Assembly: GCA_020056125.1 (NCBI GenBank)
Contig: JAGVIJ010000103.1
Span: 1-11,598 of the forward strand
Length of the DNA: 11,598 bases
Direction: 5' to 3'
DNA from: a bacterium
GTDB taxonomy: Bacteria; Patescibacteriota; Patescibacteriia; 2-12-FULL-60-25
The notes beneath the pieces are model-generated. The model was not told where the DNA came from. It made no database searches and saw nothing but the letters and a program-made list of their open reading frames with translations. The position numbers and the translations under genes are program-made. This document shows positions 5,827-11,598 of the stretch, piece after piece (within the stretch, counting starts at the first letter, position 1; every line of letters begins with the position of its first letter).

Positions 5827-6360
5827 ATGAATCTAAACCCTACAAAAATAGAAACCGAGCGGCTCCTCCTCGTTCCAATCGAGATGAGTTATAAAGAAGC
5901 TATTTTTCGTGAGTTCCAAGAGCCGGTCACTGAATTCATGTATCCAAAACCACCAGAAAAAATGGAGGAAACAGAAGAATTCATTAAAAAATCATTGAAA
6001 GGATTGGGGGATGGGAGTGATCTACAATTAGTGGTTTTAGATAAGGCGACCAATGTATTTTTAGGTTGCGCCGGTTTACATGATTTAGACAATGACAATC
6101 CCGAAATGGGCATTTGGATTAAAAAATCAGCCCACGGAAATAAGTATGGCCGTGAAGCAATGACGGCCATCAAAAAATGGGCAGACAAAAATATTAGATA
6201 TAAGTATATTCGTTATCCGGTCGCAGTCCAAAATATTGCTAGCAGAAAAATACCGGAGTCGCTCGGAGGCAAAGTCGAAAAAGAATATGATAAAAAGATG
6301 CTAACCGGTCGCACCTATCATATGGTTGAATACTGGATAATCAATGACAATGAAAGATAA
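5827..6360 (+). CDS. GNAT family N-acetyltransferase, RimJ/RimL type
   Basis: A 177-residue GNAT that would transfer acetyl from acetyl-CoA to an amine. Seen: the typical opening IETERLLLVPIE (8-19); LQLVVLDKATNVFLGCAGL (67-84) as strands 2-4; MGIWIKKSAHGNKYGREAM (94-112), where HGNKYG fills the acetyl-CoA pyrophosphate loop (Q/RxxGxG/A) with the first position changed to His; and NIASRKIPESLGGK (136-149), the conserved Asn-Ser-(I/V)-E-x-x-G block of the RimJ/RimL subgroup. The substrate could be a ribosomal-protein N-terminus, an antibiotic or another amine and cannot be told. The start has no SD. It is convergent with uvrA, with only 20 bp between the stops and no clear terminator. Confidence 0.88.
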   Translation: MNLNPTKIETERLLLVPIEMSYKEAIFREFQEPVTEFMYPKPPEKMEETEEFIKKSLKGLGDGSDLQLVVLDKATNVFLGCAGLHDLDNDNPEMGIWIKKSAHGNKYGREAMTAIKKWADKNIRYKYIRYPVAVQNIASRKIPESLGGKVEKEYDKKMLTGRTYHMVEYWIINDNER

Positions 6361-6380
6361 ATCGCCTTTTCGTAATATAT

Positions 6381-8954
6381 TTACAAAACCTTCCTTAAAT
6401 ACTCCCCTGTCGCGCTTTTTTTATTATCCGCAATTTGTTCAGGCGTGCCCTCGGCCACCACATAACCGCCGCGCTCCCCTCCCTCGGGTCCCAAATCAAT
6501 AATCCAATCCGCGTTTTTGATCACATCTAAATTATGTTCGATGACAACCACGGTATTCCCGCGCTGAACCAAGCGATGCAAAACCTCAAGCAACCGGCGC
6601 ACATCCTCAAAATGCAAACCCGTGGTCGGCTCATCCAAAAGATAAAACGCGCGGCCTGTGTCGCGCCGCGCTAATTCAGTGGCCAACTTCACGCGTTGCG
6701 CTTCGCCGCCGGATAAAGTCGTGGCTGATTGGCCGAGCTCAATATAACCCAAGCCCACCTCTTCCAAAACTTTCAAGCGATCATGAATCAAAGGAATGTC
6801 GCGGAAAAATTTGTTGGCCTCTTCCACAGTCATGGCTAGCACATCCGCGATATTCTTGCCCCTGTATTTCACTTCCAAAGTTTCGCGGTCGAATCGTTTG
6901 CCTTTGCACACATCGCACTCCACATAGACCGTGGGAAGAAAATGCATCTCAATGGACAATTGCCCGTGACCTTCGCAGCGCTCGCATCTGCCGCCCGGCA
7001 CGTTGAATGAAAACCGTCCGACTTTATAACCGCGTTTGCGCGCATCCGGCGTCATAGTGAAGAGGTCGCGCACCTGCGTCCACACGCCCGTGTAAGTGGC
7101 CGGATTGGAGCGCGGCGTGCGGCCGATAGCTGACTGATCAACATCCACCACTTTGTCCAGCCAATCAATGCCATCAATCCTCTCATGTTTGCCGGGCGCG
7201 GCCATGGAGCCGTTCAACTTTTTAGCCATGGCGCGATACAAAACATCAATCATCAAAGTTGATTTGCCCGAACCTGAAACGCCGGTCACGCAGACCAAAC
7301 GCTTGAGCGGAATTTTTACCGTGAGATTTTTCAAATTATTTTCCGCGGCTTTTTTGACCGTGATGAATTCGCGCGCCGGACCGCGGCGTTTTTTAGGATA
7401 CGGCACCACTTTTTCCCCGCGCAAATAAGCGCAAGTCAAACTCTCTTTGTTCTGCAAAATTTGCGGCATGTCTCCGGCCGCCACAATATGACCGCCGTGT
7501 TTGCCAGCGCCCGGCCCGATGTCCACCAAATAATCCGCGGCCGCGATGGTGTTTTCATCATGTTCCACCACAATGATGGTATTGCCCAGGTCGCGCAATT
7601 TCTCCAAAGTTTCCACCAAGCGCGCATTGTCGCGCTGATGCAGACCGATGGTGGGTTCGTCGAGAACATACAGCGCGCCCACTAAACGCGAACCGATTTG
7701 CGAAGCCAAACGAATGCGTTGCGCTTCACCGCCCGAGAGCGAACCGGCCATGCGATTCAAAGTTAAATAATGCAAACCAACATCCAGCATGAATTGCAAA
7801 CGCGCCAAAATTTCGCGCAGAATTGGTTCAGCGATCTTGGCTTCATTCTCTTTTAAATCCAACATCAAAATAAATTCCAAGGCCTGATCAATGGGCATGG
7901 CCGTCACATCCACAATGCTTTTTTGGTTGATGAGAACGTGCAAAGCCTCGGTGCGCAAACGCGCGCCATGACAAGCCGCACAAACAACTTCGGAAAATAA
8001 TTCAGCTGTGCCCAAGCCGTTGCAGGATTGGCAAGCGCCATAAGGTGAGTTGAAAGAGAAGAGCCGCGGCTCAATTTCTGGAAACGCAAATCCATGTTCC
8101 GGACACGAAAAGCGGCTGGACATTAAATGTTCCGAACCATCATCTAGCACGGCGATGACCGTATCTTCAGCCCGATCCAACGCAGTTTCAATGGCTTCAG
8201 CCAAACGCGATTGCAATTGTTTGTTGCCTTCAACCGGCCAAGCCAATGGCACGCGATCCACTACCAGTTCAATAGTGTGGCGCTTGTAGCGGCTCAAGGG
8301 CACGCGGTCGCGCAAAGATTGCCAGCGGCCATTCAAACGAATTTCCATAAAACCCGCTTCATATAAATCTTGAAGCAGTTGATGATATTCGCCGCGCCGA
8401 CCGCGCACCACCGGAGCGAGAATCGCGATCTCATTTCGCGTCGTAGGGGCGTGATTTATCACGCCCTTTTTCAAAACGGGCGCAATAAATTGCGCCCCTA
8501 CAGGCGCCGAATGAATTTCTATGGTGCGTTTTTGAACCGCGTCCACCATTTGGTCCACGGTCATGCGGCGGATGGGTTTGCCATCAATCGGGCAATGCGG
8601 GTGGCCCACGCGCGCAAACAGCACGCGCAAATAATCATAAATCTCCGTGATGGTGGCCACCGTAGAACGCGGATTAGCGCTATGCGCTTTTTGGTCGATG
8701 GAAATGGCCGGCGAAAGACCTTCGATTTCATCCACATCCGGCTTATCCATCTGCCCGAGGAATTGGCGCGCGTAAGCCGAAAGCGACTCAACATAGCGGC
8801 GCTGGCCCTCGGCAAAAATCGTATCAAATGCCAAAGAGGATTTGCCCGAGCCGGACAAACCCGTGAACACCACCAATTTATTGCGCGGCAACTCCAAGCT
8901 GATGTTTTTCAGGTTGTGCTCGCGCGCGCCTTTGATAATGATTTTATCTTGCAT
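6381..8954 (-). CDS. uvrA: UvrA, excinuclease ABC subunit A, with an in-frame repeat insertion and a large internal deletion
   Basis: UvrA is the damage-sensing ATPase of nucleotide-excision repair. The ATG at 8954 gives 857 residues (a TTG at 8960 would add two); bacterial UvrA is usually about 940. Seen: Walker A GLSGSGKSS (32-40), LSGGEAQRIRLASQ and VLDEPTIGLHQRDN in the first ATPase; GVSGSGKST, TTLSGGEAQRVKLATE and LLDEPTTGLHFEDV in the second; VDVDQSAIGRTPRSNPATYTG between. The C-terminal zinc module is normal (C-X2-C-X19-C-X2-C). The first is C284-X2-H287-X20-C308-X2-C311, with His in one ligand position. Only nine residues separate GLG (313-315) from CAACHGARL (325-333), where about 100 are usual. 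Residues 152-171, in the UvrB-binding region, are encoded by a palindromic repeat. No strong SD is present. All ATPase motifs are intact, so it is probably functional. Confidence 0.96.
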   Translation of the reverse strand: MQDKIIIKGAREHNLKNISLELPRNKLVVFTGLSGSGKSSLAFDTIFAEGQRRYVESLSAYARQFLGQMDKPDVDEIEGLSPAISIDQKAHSANPRSTVATITEIYDYLRVLFARVGHPHCPIDGKPIRRMTVDQMVDAVQKRTIEIHSAPVGAQFIAPVLKKGVINHAPTTRNEIAILAPVVRGRRGEYHQLLQDLYEAGFMEIRLNGRWQSLRDRVPLSRYKRHTIELVVDRVPLAWPVEGNKQLQSRLAEAIETALDRAEDTVIAVLDDGSEHLMSSRFSCPEHGFAFPEIEPRLFSFNSPYGACQSCNGLGTAELFSEVVCAACHGARLRTEALHVLINQKSIVDVTAMPIDQALEFILMLDLKENEAKIAEPILREILARLQFMLDVGLHYLTLNRMAGSLSGGEAQRIRLASQIGSRLVGALYVLDEPTIGLHQRDNARLVETLEKLRDLGNTIIVVEHDENTIAAADYLVDIGPGAGKHGGHIVAAGDMPQILQNKESLTCAYLRGEKVVPYPKKRRGPAREFITVKKAAENNLKNLTVKIPLKRLVCVTGVSGSGKSTLMIDVLYRAMAKKLNGSMAAPGKHERIDGIDWLDKVVDVDQSAIGRTPRSNPATYTGVWTQVRDLFTMTPDARKRGYKVGRFSFNVPGGRCERCEGHGQLSIEMHFLPTVYVECDVCKGKRFDRETLEVKYRGKNIADVLAMTVEEANKFFRDIPLIHDRLKVLEEVGLGYIELGQSATTLSGGEAQRVKLATELARRDTGRAFYLLDEPTTGLHFEDVRRLLEVLHRLVQRGNTVVVIEHNLDVIKNADWIIDLGPEGGERGGYVVAEGTPEQIADNKKSATGEYLRKVL
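8443..8501. repeat. 59-bp double-hairpin palindromic repeat inserted in frame in uvrA
   Basis: The outer ends GTAGGGGCG (8443-8451) and CGCCCCTAC (8493-8501) are perfect inverted repeats. Inside are two further perfect hairpins: GGGCGTGAT-TT-ATCACGCCC (8447-8466) and GGGCGCAAT-AA-ATTGCGCCC (8478-8497). On the coding strand it is read as residues 152-171 of UvrA (VGAQFIAPVLKKGVINHAPT) without a stop. It fits the pattern of small non-autonomous palindromic elements (MITE/REP-like). Confidence 0.85.
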
Positions 8955-8974
8955 AATCAAAATTTCCCGACAAA

Positions 8975-8997
8975 CTCGCCTTTACAAGAACGGCGAG
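8975..8997 (-). other. Hairpin in the uvrA leader
   Basis: CTCGCC and GGCGAG (8975-8980 and 8992-8997) form a perfect 6-bp stem with an 11-nt loop about 20 nt before the uvrA ATG. There is no T-run, so it is not a terminator. It could affect translation or mRNA stability. Confidence 0.35.
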
Positions 8998-9016
8998 CGC
9001 GGGTGTTTGTGGAATG

Positions 9017-9045
9017 ACGATAGCGCGACTTTTAAATTTTGTCGA
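9017..9045 (-). promoter_or_regulatory. Candidate uvrA promoter
   Basis: On the minus strand TCGACA (9040-9045, 5/6), a 17-bp spacer and TATCGT (9017-9022, 4/6) lie directly after the terminator of the PRTase-like gene. uvrA would thus be its own unit, with transcription starting near 9010 and a leader of about 55 nt. No LexA-type operator is evident. Confidence 0.42.
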
Positions 9046-9047
9046 GA

Positions 9048-9079
9048 TAAAAAAATGAGGCGCTCGATTGAGACGCCTC
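9048..9079 (-). terminator. Rho-independent terminator of the PRTase-like gene
   Basis: On the minus strand the stem GAGGCG/CGCCTC (9074-9079 with 9057-9062) is extended by CTC/GAG past a bulged T and closed by an AATC loop. It is followed by ATTTTTTTAT. It lies about 25 bp after the stop codon at 9104 and just before the uvrA promoter. Confidence 0.88.
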
Positions 9080-9103
9080 TAGGGAGGACGGGAAGGAACT
9101 TGC

Positions 9104-10111
9104 TCACATGGAGTGAGCGCGCGCGATCTGCTTGGTGGCGAGTTCCCTCAGCCACACAGGATCTCCCCACTCGCCAGGGATCTCCTGCTTGAGGCGCGGA
9201 TCCACCGGGAAGCGTTCCCGCAAGTACTCCTTGTAGGTGACGCCCTGCGAGGCCAGGACGAGCACCTCGCTCCAGTAGTGCGCCAACTCATCCTTGTACG
9301 CCCTGCGATCATAGGCGCGCGAACCCGCATCGCCGATCACGCAGTTCAAGATCGCGTAGCTCGGATCATCGCTCTGCGACTTGAGGAACTCGGGCGCGAG
9401 CAAGGCCGGCCAGCGCAGGAGGTCTGTTCCGAGTTGGACGATCCGCAGTGCCGGGTGTTCGTCGCCCTCGTTCTTGACTCCGAAGATCCCCTCGAAGTAG
9501 ATCACCCGAGCGCCCAGGTAGTGATCCGGAAATGCCTTACGGCAACGGGCATCAGCCAAGGCTATGAGCTGTTCGGCGCGCGCGCTCCCGATGGTGAAGA
9601 ACGTGATGCGTCGGACGGGCTTGCCCTTTTTCTGGCTCTTGTGGATGAGCCTGAGCAATACGTGCTCCAAGCTCACGCCAGTGGCCACCACGTCGGCGAT
9701 GAACCAGTCGGCATCCGAGACCAAGATCGGCTTCTGGTAGTTGGCCTCGGTGATGTGCCACCCATCCTTGCCGCCGTAAGCGCGCTGCGAAGAGAAGAAT
9801 CCTCCGGAGTGTCGCTCCCAACCAAAGGCATCAGCGAGCGCTCCGAGCACGCCGAAGTTGAGTGCTCCGCGCAGGACGTGCTGAACCACGGCGTTGCGCT
9901 CTTCACCGAGATCCCTCTTCGCCAGCTTGAGCGCAGACAGCGTTTTGGCTGTGGCCCGACGCAGGTTGCTGGTGTAGGTGGTGCCGACGGTGAAGGGGTT
10001 GTTGCAGATGTCGCGCGTTTCCGGCGTGGTCGCGATGAATCGCTCCACCCCGCGAAACGGCGGAAGTTGATACAGATGACATTCATCGAGTTCGATTAGA
10101 GACTGCATCAT
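9104..10111 (-). CDS. Phosphoribosyltransferase-fold-like protein in a self-contained expression unit
   Basis: A 335-residue protein from the ATG at 10111, supported by AAGGAGG 6 bp upstream; the adjacent ATG at 10108 is equally placed, and upstream starts to 10192 would read through the SD. The clearest motif is WFIADVVATGVSLEHVL (136-152), with a strand, an acidic residue and an ATG-type loop like the PRPP-binding motif of type I phosphoribosyltransferases (usually [D/E]DxxxTG). TFFTIGSARAEQL (170-182) and YFEGIFGV (205-212) fit later strands of a Rossmann-like fold. YDRRAYKDELAHYWSEV (267-283) and FPVDPRLKQE (301-310) lie in an unrecognised C-terminal extension. Whether it transfers ribose phosphate is unproven. 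It is GC-richer than its neighbours, and its strong SD is unlike most of them. Confidence 0.68.
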   Translation of the reverse strand: MMQSLIELDECHLYQLPPFRGVERFIATTPETRDICNNPFTVGTTYTSNLRRATAKTLSALKLAKRDLGEERNAVVQHVLRGALNFGVLGALADAFGWERHSGGFFSSQRAYGGKDGWHITEANYQKPILVSDADWFIADVVATGVSLEHVLLRLIHKSQKKGKPVRRITFFTIGSARAEQLIALADARCRKAFPDHYLGARVIYFEGIFGVKNEGDEHPALRIVQLGTDLLRWPALLAPEFLKSQSDDPSYAILNCVIGDAGSRAYDRRAYKDELAHYWSEVLVLASQGVTYKEYLRERFPVDPRLKQEIPGEWGDPVWLRELATKQIARAHSM

Positions 10112-10114
10112 GGA

Positions 10115-10137
10115 ACACCTCCTTGGTGTGGTTTGAA
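10115..10137 (-). promoter_or_regulatory. Leader and strong SD of the PRTase-like gene, matching the leader at 5046-5068
   Basis: On the minus strand the 23-nt segment begins TTCAAACC and ends AGGAGGTGT. It is the same ungapped motif as before the 85-aa gene (18/23 identical). TATAGA (10166-10171) lies 28 nt upstream of TTCAAA, exactly as TATAAT does in the other unit, and is the likely -10. The -35 is poor: TTGCGG with a 15-bp spacer is the nearest match. Confidence 0.7.
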
Positions 10138-10207
10138 TTGTGAAAGAAAACGTGTTGCGGCATACTCTATACGTTTCGTCCATTGTCCGCAAGTAATATG
10201 AAGAAGC

Positions 10208-10483
10208 CTATCCTTTCTCATCCATCCTGTCCTGATGATCGAAACGAACTAGATTTTCTTTTTTAATCCGCGGCCAGCCTTTAATTTGCGCTTCGCGTTT
10301 TCGAGCTTCAGTCTCGGTTGAATACATCTCTGTCCTAACGAGAACCACAGGACGACGCGAACGAGTATATTTTGCCCCATCCCCGGAATTATGTTTTTTG
10401 ATTCTTTGTTGAACGTCAAAAGTCATCCCGGTGTAGAGTGAATCATCACAACATCGGACAATGTAGACGTACCATTTTTTCAT
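10208..10483 (-). CDS. GIY-YIG nuclease-domain protein, YhbQ/UPF0213 type
   Basis: A 91-residue single-domain GIY-YIG protein, normal length for the family. Seen: WYVYIVRC (4-11) and SLYTGMT (15-21) forming the GIY/YIG pair; QQRIKKHNSGDGAKYT (25-40) with catalytic Arg27 and the usual HN...G..YT segment; RRPVVLV (43-49); and TETEARKREAQIKGW (56-70) with the metal-site glutamate (E59 or E64). The last residues (RFDHQDRMDEKG) are beyond the domain and variable. Cellular roles of this family are poorly defined; structure-specific DNA cleavage is expected. GGAG about 11 bp before the ATG is at most a weak SD. Confidence 0.9.
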   Translation of the reverse strand: MKKWYVYIVRCCDDSLYTGMTFDVQQRIKKHNSGDGAKYTRSRRPVVLVRTEMYSTETEARKREAQIKGWPRIKKENLVRFDHQDRMDEKG

Positions 10484-10525
10484 AGTTCGACAAGCTCCAT
10501 CTAAAAAAGGATTTCAATTCCCATT

Positions 10526-11380
10526 TCATTGATATTGGTTCATCTTTGAAAGTCGCGCGGAGCCGGAGTTGAAGAGTGTATCAAACTCCGCGCCATCTAG
10601 AGAAACCTGCACGTGCTCAACGCGAGCGAGGCCAGCATCCTGCAGGCTCCGAAGGAGGATAGCATCCGTGGGATGTAGCGTATCTTGAACAGCGAAAACA
10701 ATTTCTTTTAACGGAGGTTTCATTTTGTTGATCGGACCCAGCAAATAGAGTTCGTATTCGACCAACGGCAGTCTCTCTCCTGTCGCAATCGCACGAAACC
10801 AAACAGGTGACGACTTAATACACACTTCAAGCGCACAAACCTTATAGCCAAGTACGGCAAGTTCATATCCATCCTGCGTCTCCCGTGCAATATTAAGTGC
10901 CCCAGTCAGACTTCGCACGTTCCCTTTTCTGCCGTGGTTGTATCGTGAAACAAATGTTTCATCCATCACATGCGTCTGTTGCTGCAACATGTACTTAAAA
11001 TATTCGTCTTCGTCCAGCTGCCATATTTCGGGTTCTTTTGAAATAAGGCTACACCCCGTCTGTACAAAGTCGGCAATACGATCACGCTCTTCACGGGTAA
11101 AAGGTCTCGGAACCGAGCCTTCCACGGATGCGCCCCCAACAATCCTGATAGACCACGACCACTCTTGACTCACAAATGAAACATTTACAATGCCTGTGGC
11201 AGGTCGTGAAAAAAACCATCCAAGCGGTCTATTTGGAGAGCGTTCTTTATCATCAGGTGTCACAATAAAATGAACCTCCGGATACATCTGGTTCCTATCA
11301 TACAAATATGAAGAAAATGCCGACGGCATCTGCTGGATCGCTTCAATTGAATACGGATAGCGAAGTTCAAATTCAATCAT
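10526..11380 (-). CDS. Unrecognised 284-aa soluble protein
   Basis: I do not recognise this protein. It appears cytoplasmic and alpha/beta, with no signal peptide, membrane segment or clear catalytic motif. Notable stretches are GWFFSRPATGIVNVSFVS (54-71), EWSWSIRIVGGASVEGSVP (73-91), and FTREERDRIADFVQTG (94-109), which is probably a helix. A charged segment DEDEYFKYMLQQQTHVMDE follows, then later strand-rich regions around VEYELYLLGPINKMKPPLKE. The ATG at 11380 is the only plausible start; no SD is present. A perfect ATGATA/TATCAT palindrome lies 18 bp upstream. It is followed 42 bp later by the GIY-YIG gene on the same strand. Confidence 0.72.
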   Translation of the reverse strand: MIEFELRYPYSIEAIQQMPSAFSSYLYDRNQMYPEVHFIVTPDDKERSPNRPLGWFFSRPATGIVNVSFVSQEWSWSIRIVGGASVEGSVPRPFTREERDRIADFVQTGCSLISKEPEIWQLDEDEYFKYMLQQQTHVMDETFVSRYNHGRKGNVRSLTGALNIARETQDGYELAVLGYKVCALEVCIKSSPVWFRAIATGERLPLVEYELYLLGPINKMKPPLKEIVFAVQDTLHPTDAILLRSLQDAGLARVEHVQVSLDGAEFDTLFNSGSARLSKMNQYQ

Positions 11381-11397
11381 ATAGTTTTGTTGCGCTC

Positions 11398-11413
11398 ATG
11401 ATATTTTTATCAT
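11398..11413. promoter_or_regulatory. AT-rich palindrome upstream of the 284-aa gene
   Basis: ATGATA-TTTT-TATCAT is a perfect 6-bp inverted repeat with a 4-nt centre, 17 bp before the minus-strand ATG at 11380. Its place suits an operator or a promoter-overlapping site; it is too A/T-rich to be a convincing RNA hairpin. Confidence 0.35.
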
Positions 11414-11494
11414 ATCCAATAAATTGAGAATTGCTACGCAGCTAACAAGCGGGGGAGGTATGGCGCTCCCCGCAGTATTACGGGGAAACCTGTA

Positions 11495-11518
11495 TTTATA
11501 AAAGCTTTTGGCAGGGGC
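11495..11518. repeat. First copy of a 24/25-bp direct repeat
   Basis: It begins TTTATAAAAGC, contains the palindrome AAAAGCTTTT (11500-11509) and ends GGCAGGGGC. The second copy at 11574-11598 is identical except for one extra A. Confidence 0.8.
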
Positions 11519-11573
11519 GGTAGGAATCGCCCCGCCCTGCTAGCAGAGCGGGGTTGGAGACATGGTTCCTAGT

Positions 11574-11598
11574 TTTATAAAAAGCTTTTGGCAGGGGC
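11574..11598. repeat. Second copy of the direct repeat, reaching the window edge
   Basis: Identical to 11495-11518 apart from a one-base longer A-run, starting about 79 bp later. The match runs to the last base of the window, so the repeat unit may be longer and more copies may follow. Confidence 0.8.

Larger units (their letters stand above)
11414..11598. other. GC-hairpin-rich non-coding repeat region, cut by window edge
   Basis: No gene is visible. Besides the direct repeats there are strong GC hairpins: GCGGGG/CCCCGC with an adjacent bulge (11449-11473); GGGGCG/CGCCCC (11514-11533), alternating with GCAGGG/CCCTGC (11511-11540); and CCCCGC/GCGGGG around TGCTAGCA (11530-11553). The CCCCG at 11469 could also pair with CGGGG at 11481, so the left stems are mutually exclusive. 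None is followed by a T-run. Confidence 0.55.

Noticed and set aside
8370..9017. A 215-codon plus-strand frame within the uvrA region
   Set aside because: It is the antisense of unmistakable UvrA coding sequence, with Arg/His-rich shadow composition and no motifs.
9113..10099. A 328-codon open frame on the plus strand opposite the PRTase-like gene
   Set aside because: It has no SD or recognisable domain. The minus-strand frame has the SD, the shared leader, a terminator and the PRPP-loop-like motif. Long antisense frames are expected in GC-rich DNA.
11495..11598. CRISPR array at the right edge
   Set aside because: Only two copies are seen, the gap of about 55 bp is long for a spacer and itself holds inverted repeats, and no cas gene is present.
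11441..11598. Integron attC sites
   Set aside because: TAACAAGC and the GC stems are suggestive at first sight, but paired RYYYAAC/GTTRRRY core sites could not be found.

Overview
The window looks like a chromosomal segment from a small-genome, metagenome-type bacterium, most likely a member of the Candidate Phyla Radiation (Patescibacteria). This is an inference. Most genes here lack a Shine-Dalgarno (SD) sequence and have very short A/T-rich leaders. There are many short unrecognised ORFs and a shortened UvrA, and the genetic code is standard (TGA is used as a stop). No ribosomal or other phylogenetic marker is present to settle the point.

Layout: (1) 1-390, minus: N-terminal 130 residues of UvrC, running off the left edge. 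(2) 481-2627, plus: a tight four-gene operon with a 4-bp overlap and two 6-bp gaps. It is built around a 418-residue protein with the catalytic signature of the PI3/4-kinase/HipA-like fold, and its three small partners are unrecognised. (3) 2677-4704, plus: a membrane-anchored clan GH-A-like glycoside hydrolase with a Cys-rich neck, then a short-chain dehydrogenase/reductase. (4) 4717-5126, minus: a self-contained GC-rich unit with a consensus TTGACA-N18-TATAAT promoter, a leader with a strong SD, an 85-aa CDS and a terminator. Its promoter lies inside the 3' end of a small coiled-coil gene (5079-5306). (5) 5307-5826: non-coding, with a 25-bp operator-like palindrome and a 22-bp perfect palindrome. 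(6) 5827-6360, plus: a RimJ/RimL-type GNAT. (7) 6381-8954, minus: UvrA. It carries a 59-bp palindromic repeat inserted in frame (about 20 extra residues) and lacks roughly 100 residues between its first zinc module and the CxxCxGxRL motif. (8) 9048-10137, minus: a second GC-rich unit, encoding a phosphoribosyltransferase-like protein; its leader matches the first unit's leader at 18 of 23 positions. (9) 10208-11380, minus: a YhbQ-type GIY-YIG protein and an unrecognised 284-aa protein. (10) 11381-11598: a palindrome, then GC-rich hairpins and two copies of a 24/25-bp repeat, cut by the window edge.

UvrA and UvrC belong to the same nucleotide-excision repair pathway but are separately transcribed here, and no uvrB is present. 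The most unusual items are the in-frame palindromic repeat plus large internal deletion in UvrA, the pair of look-alike expression units, and the kinase-centred four-gene operon.
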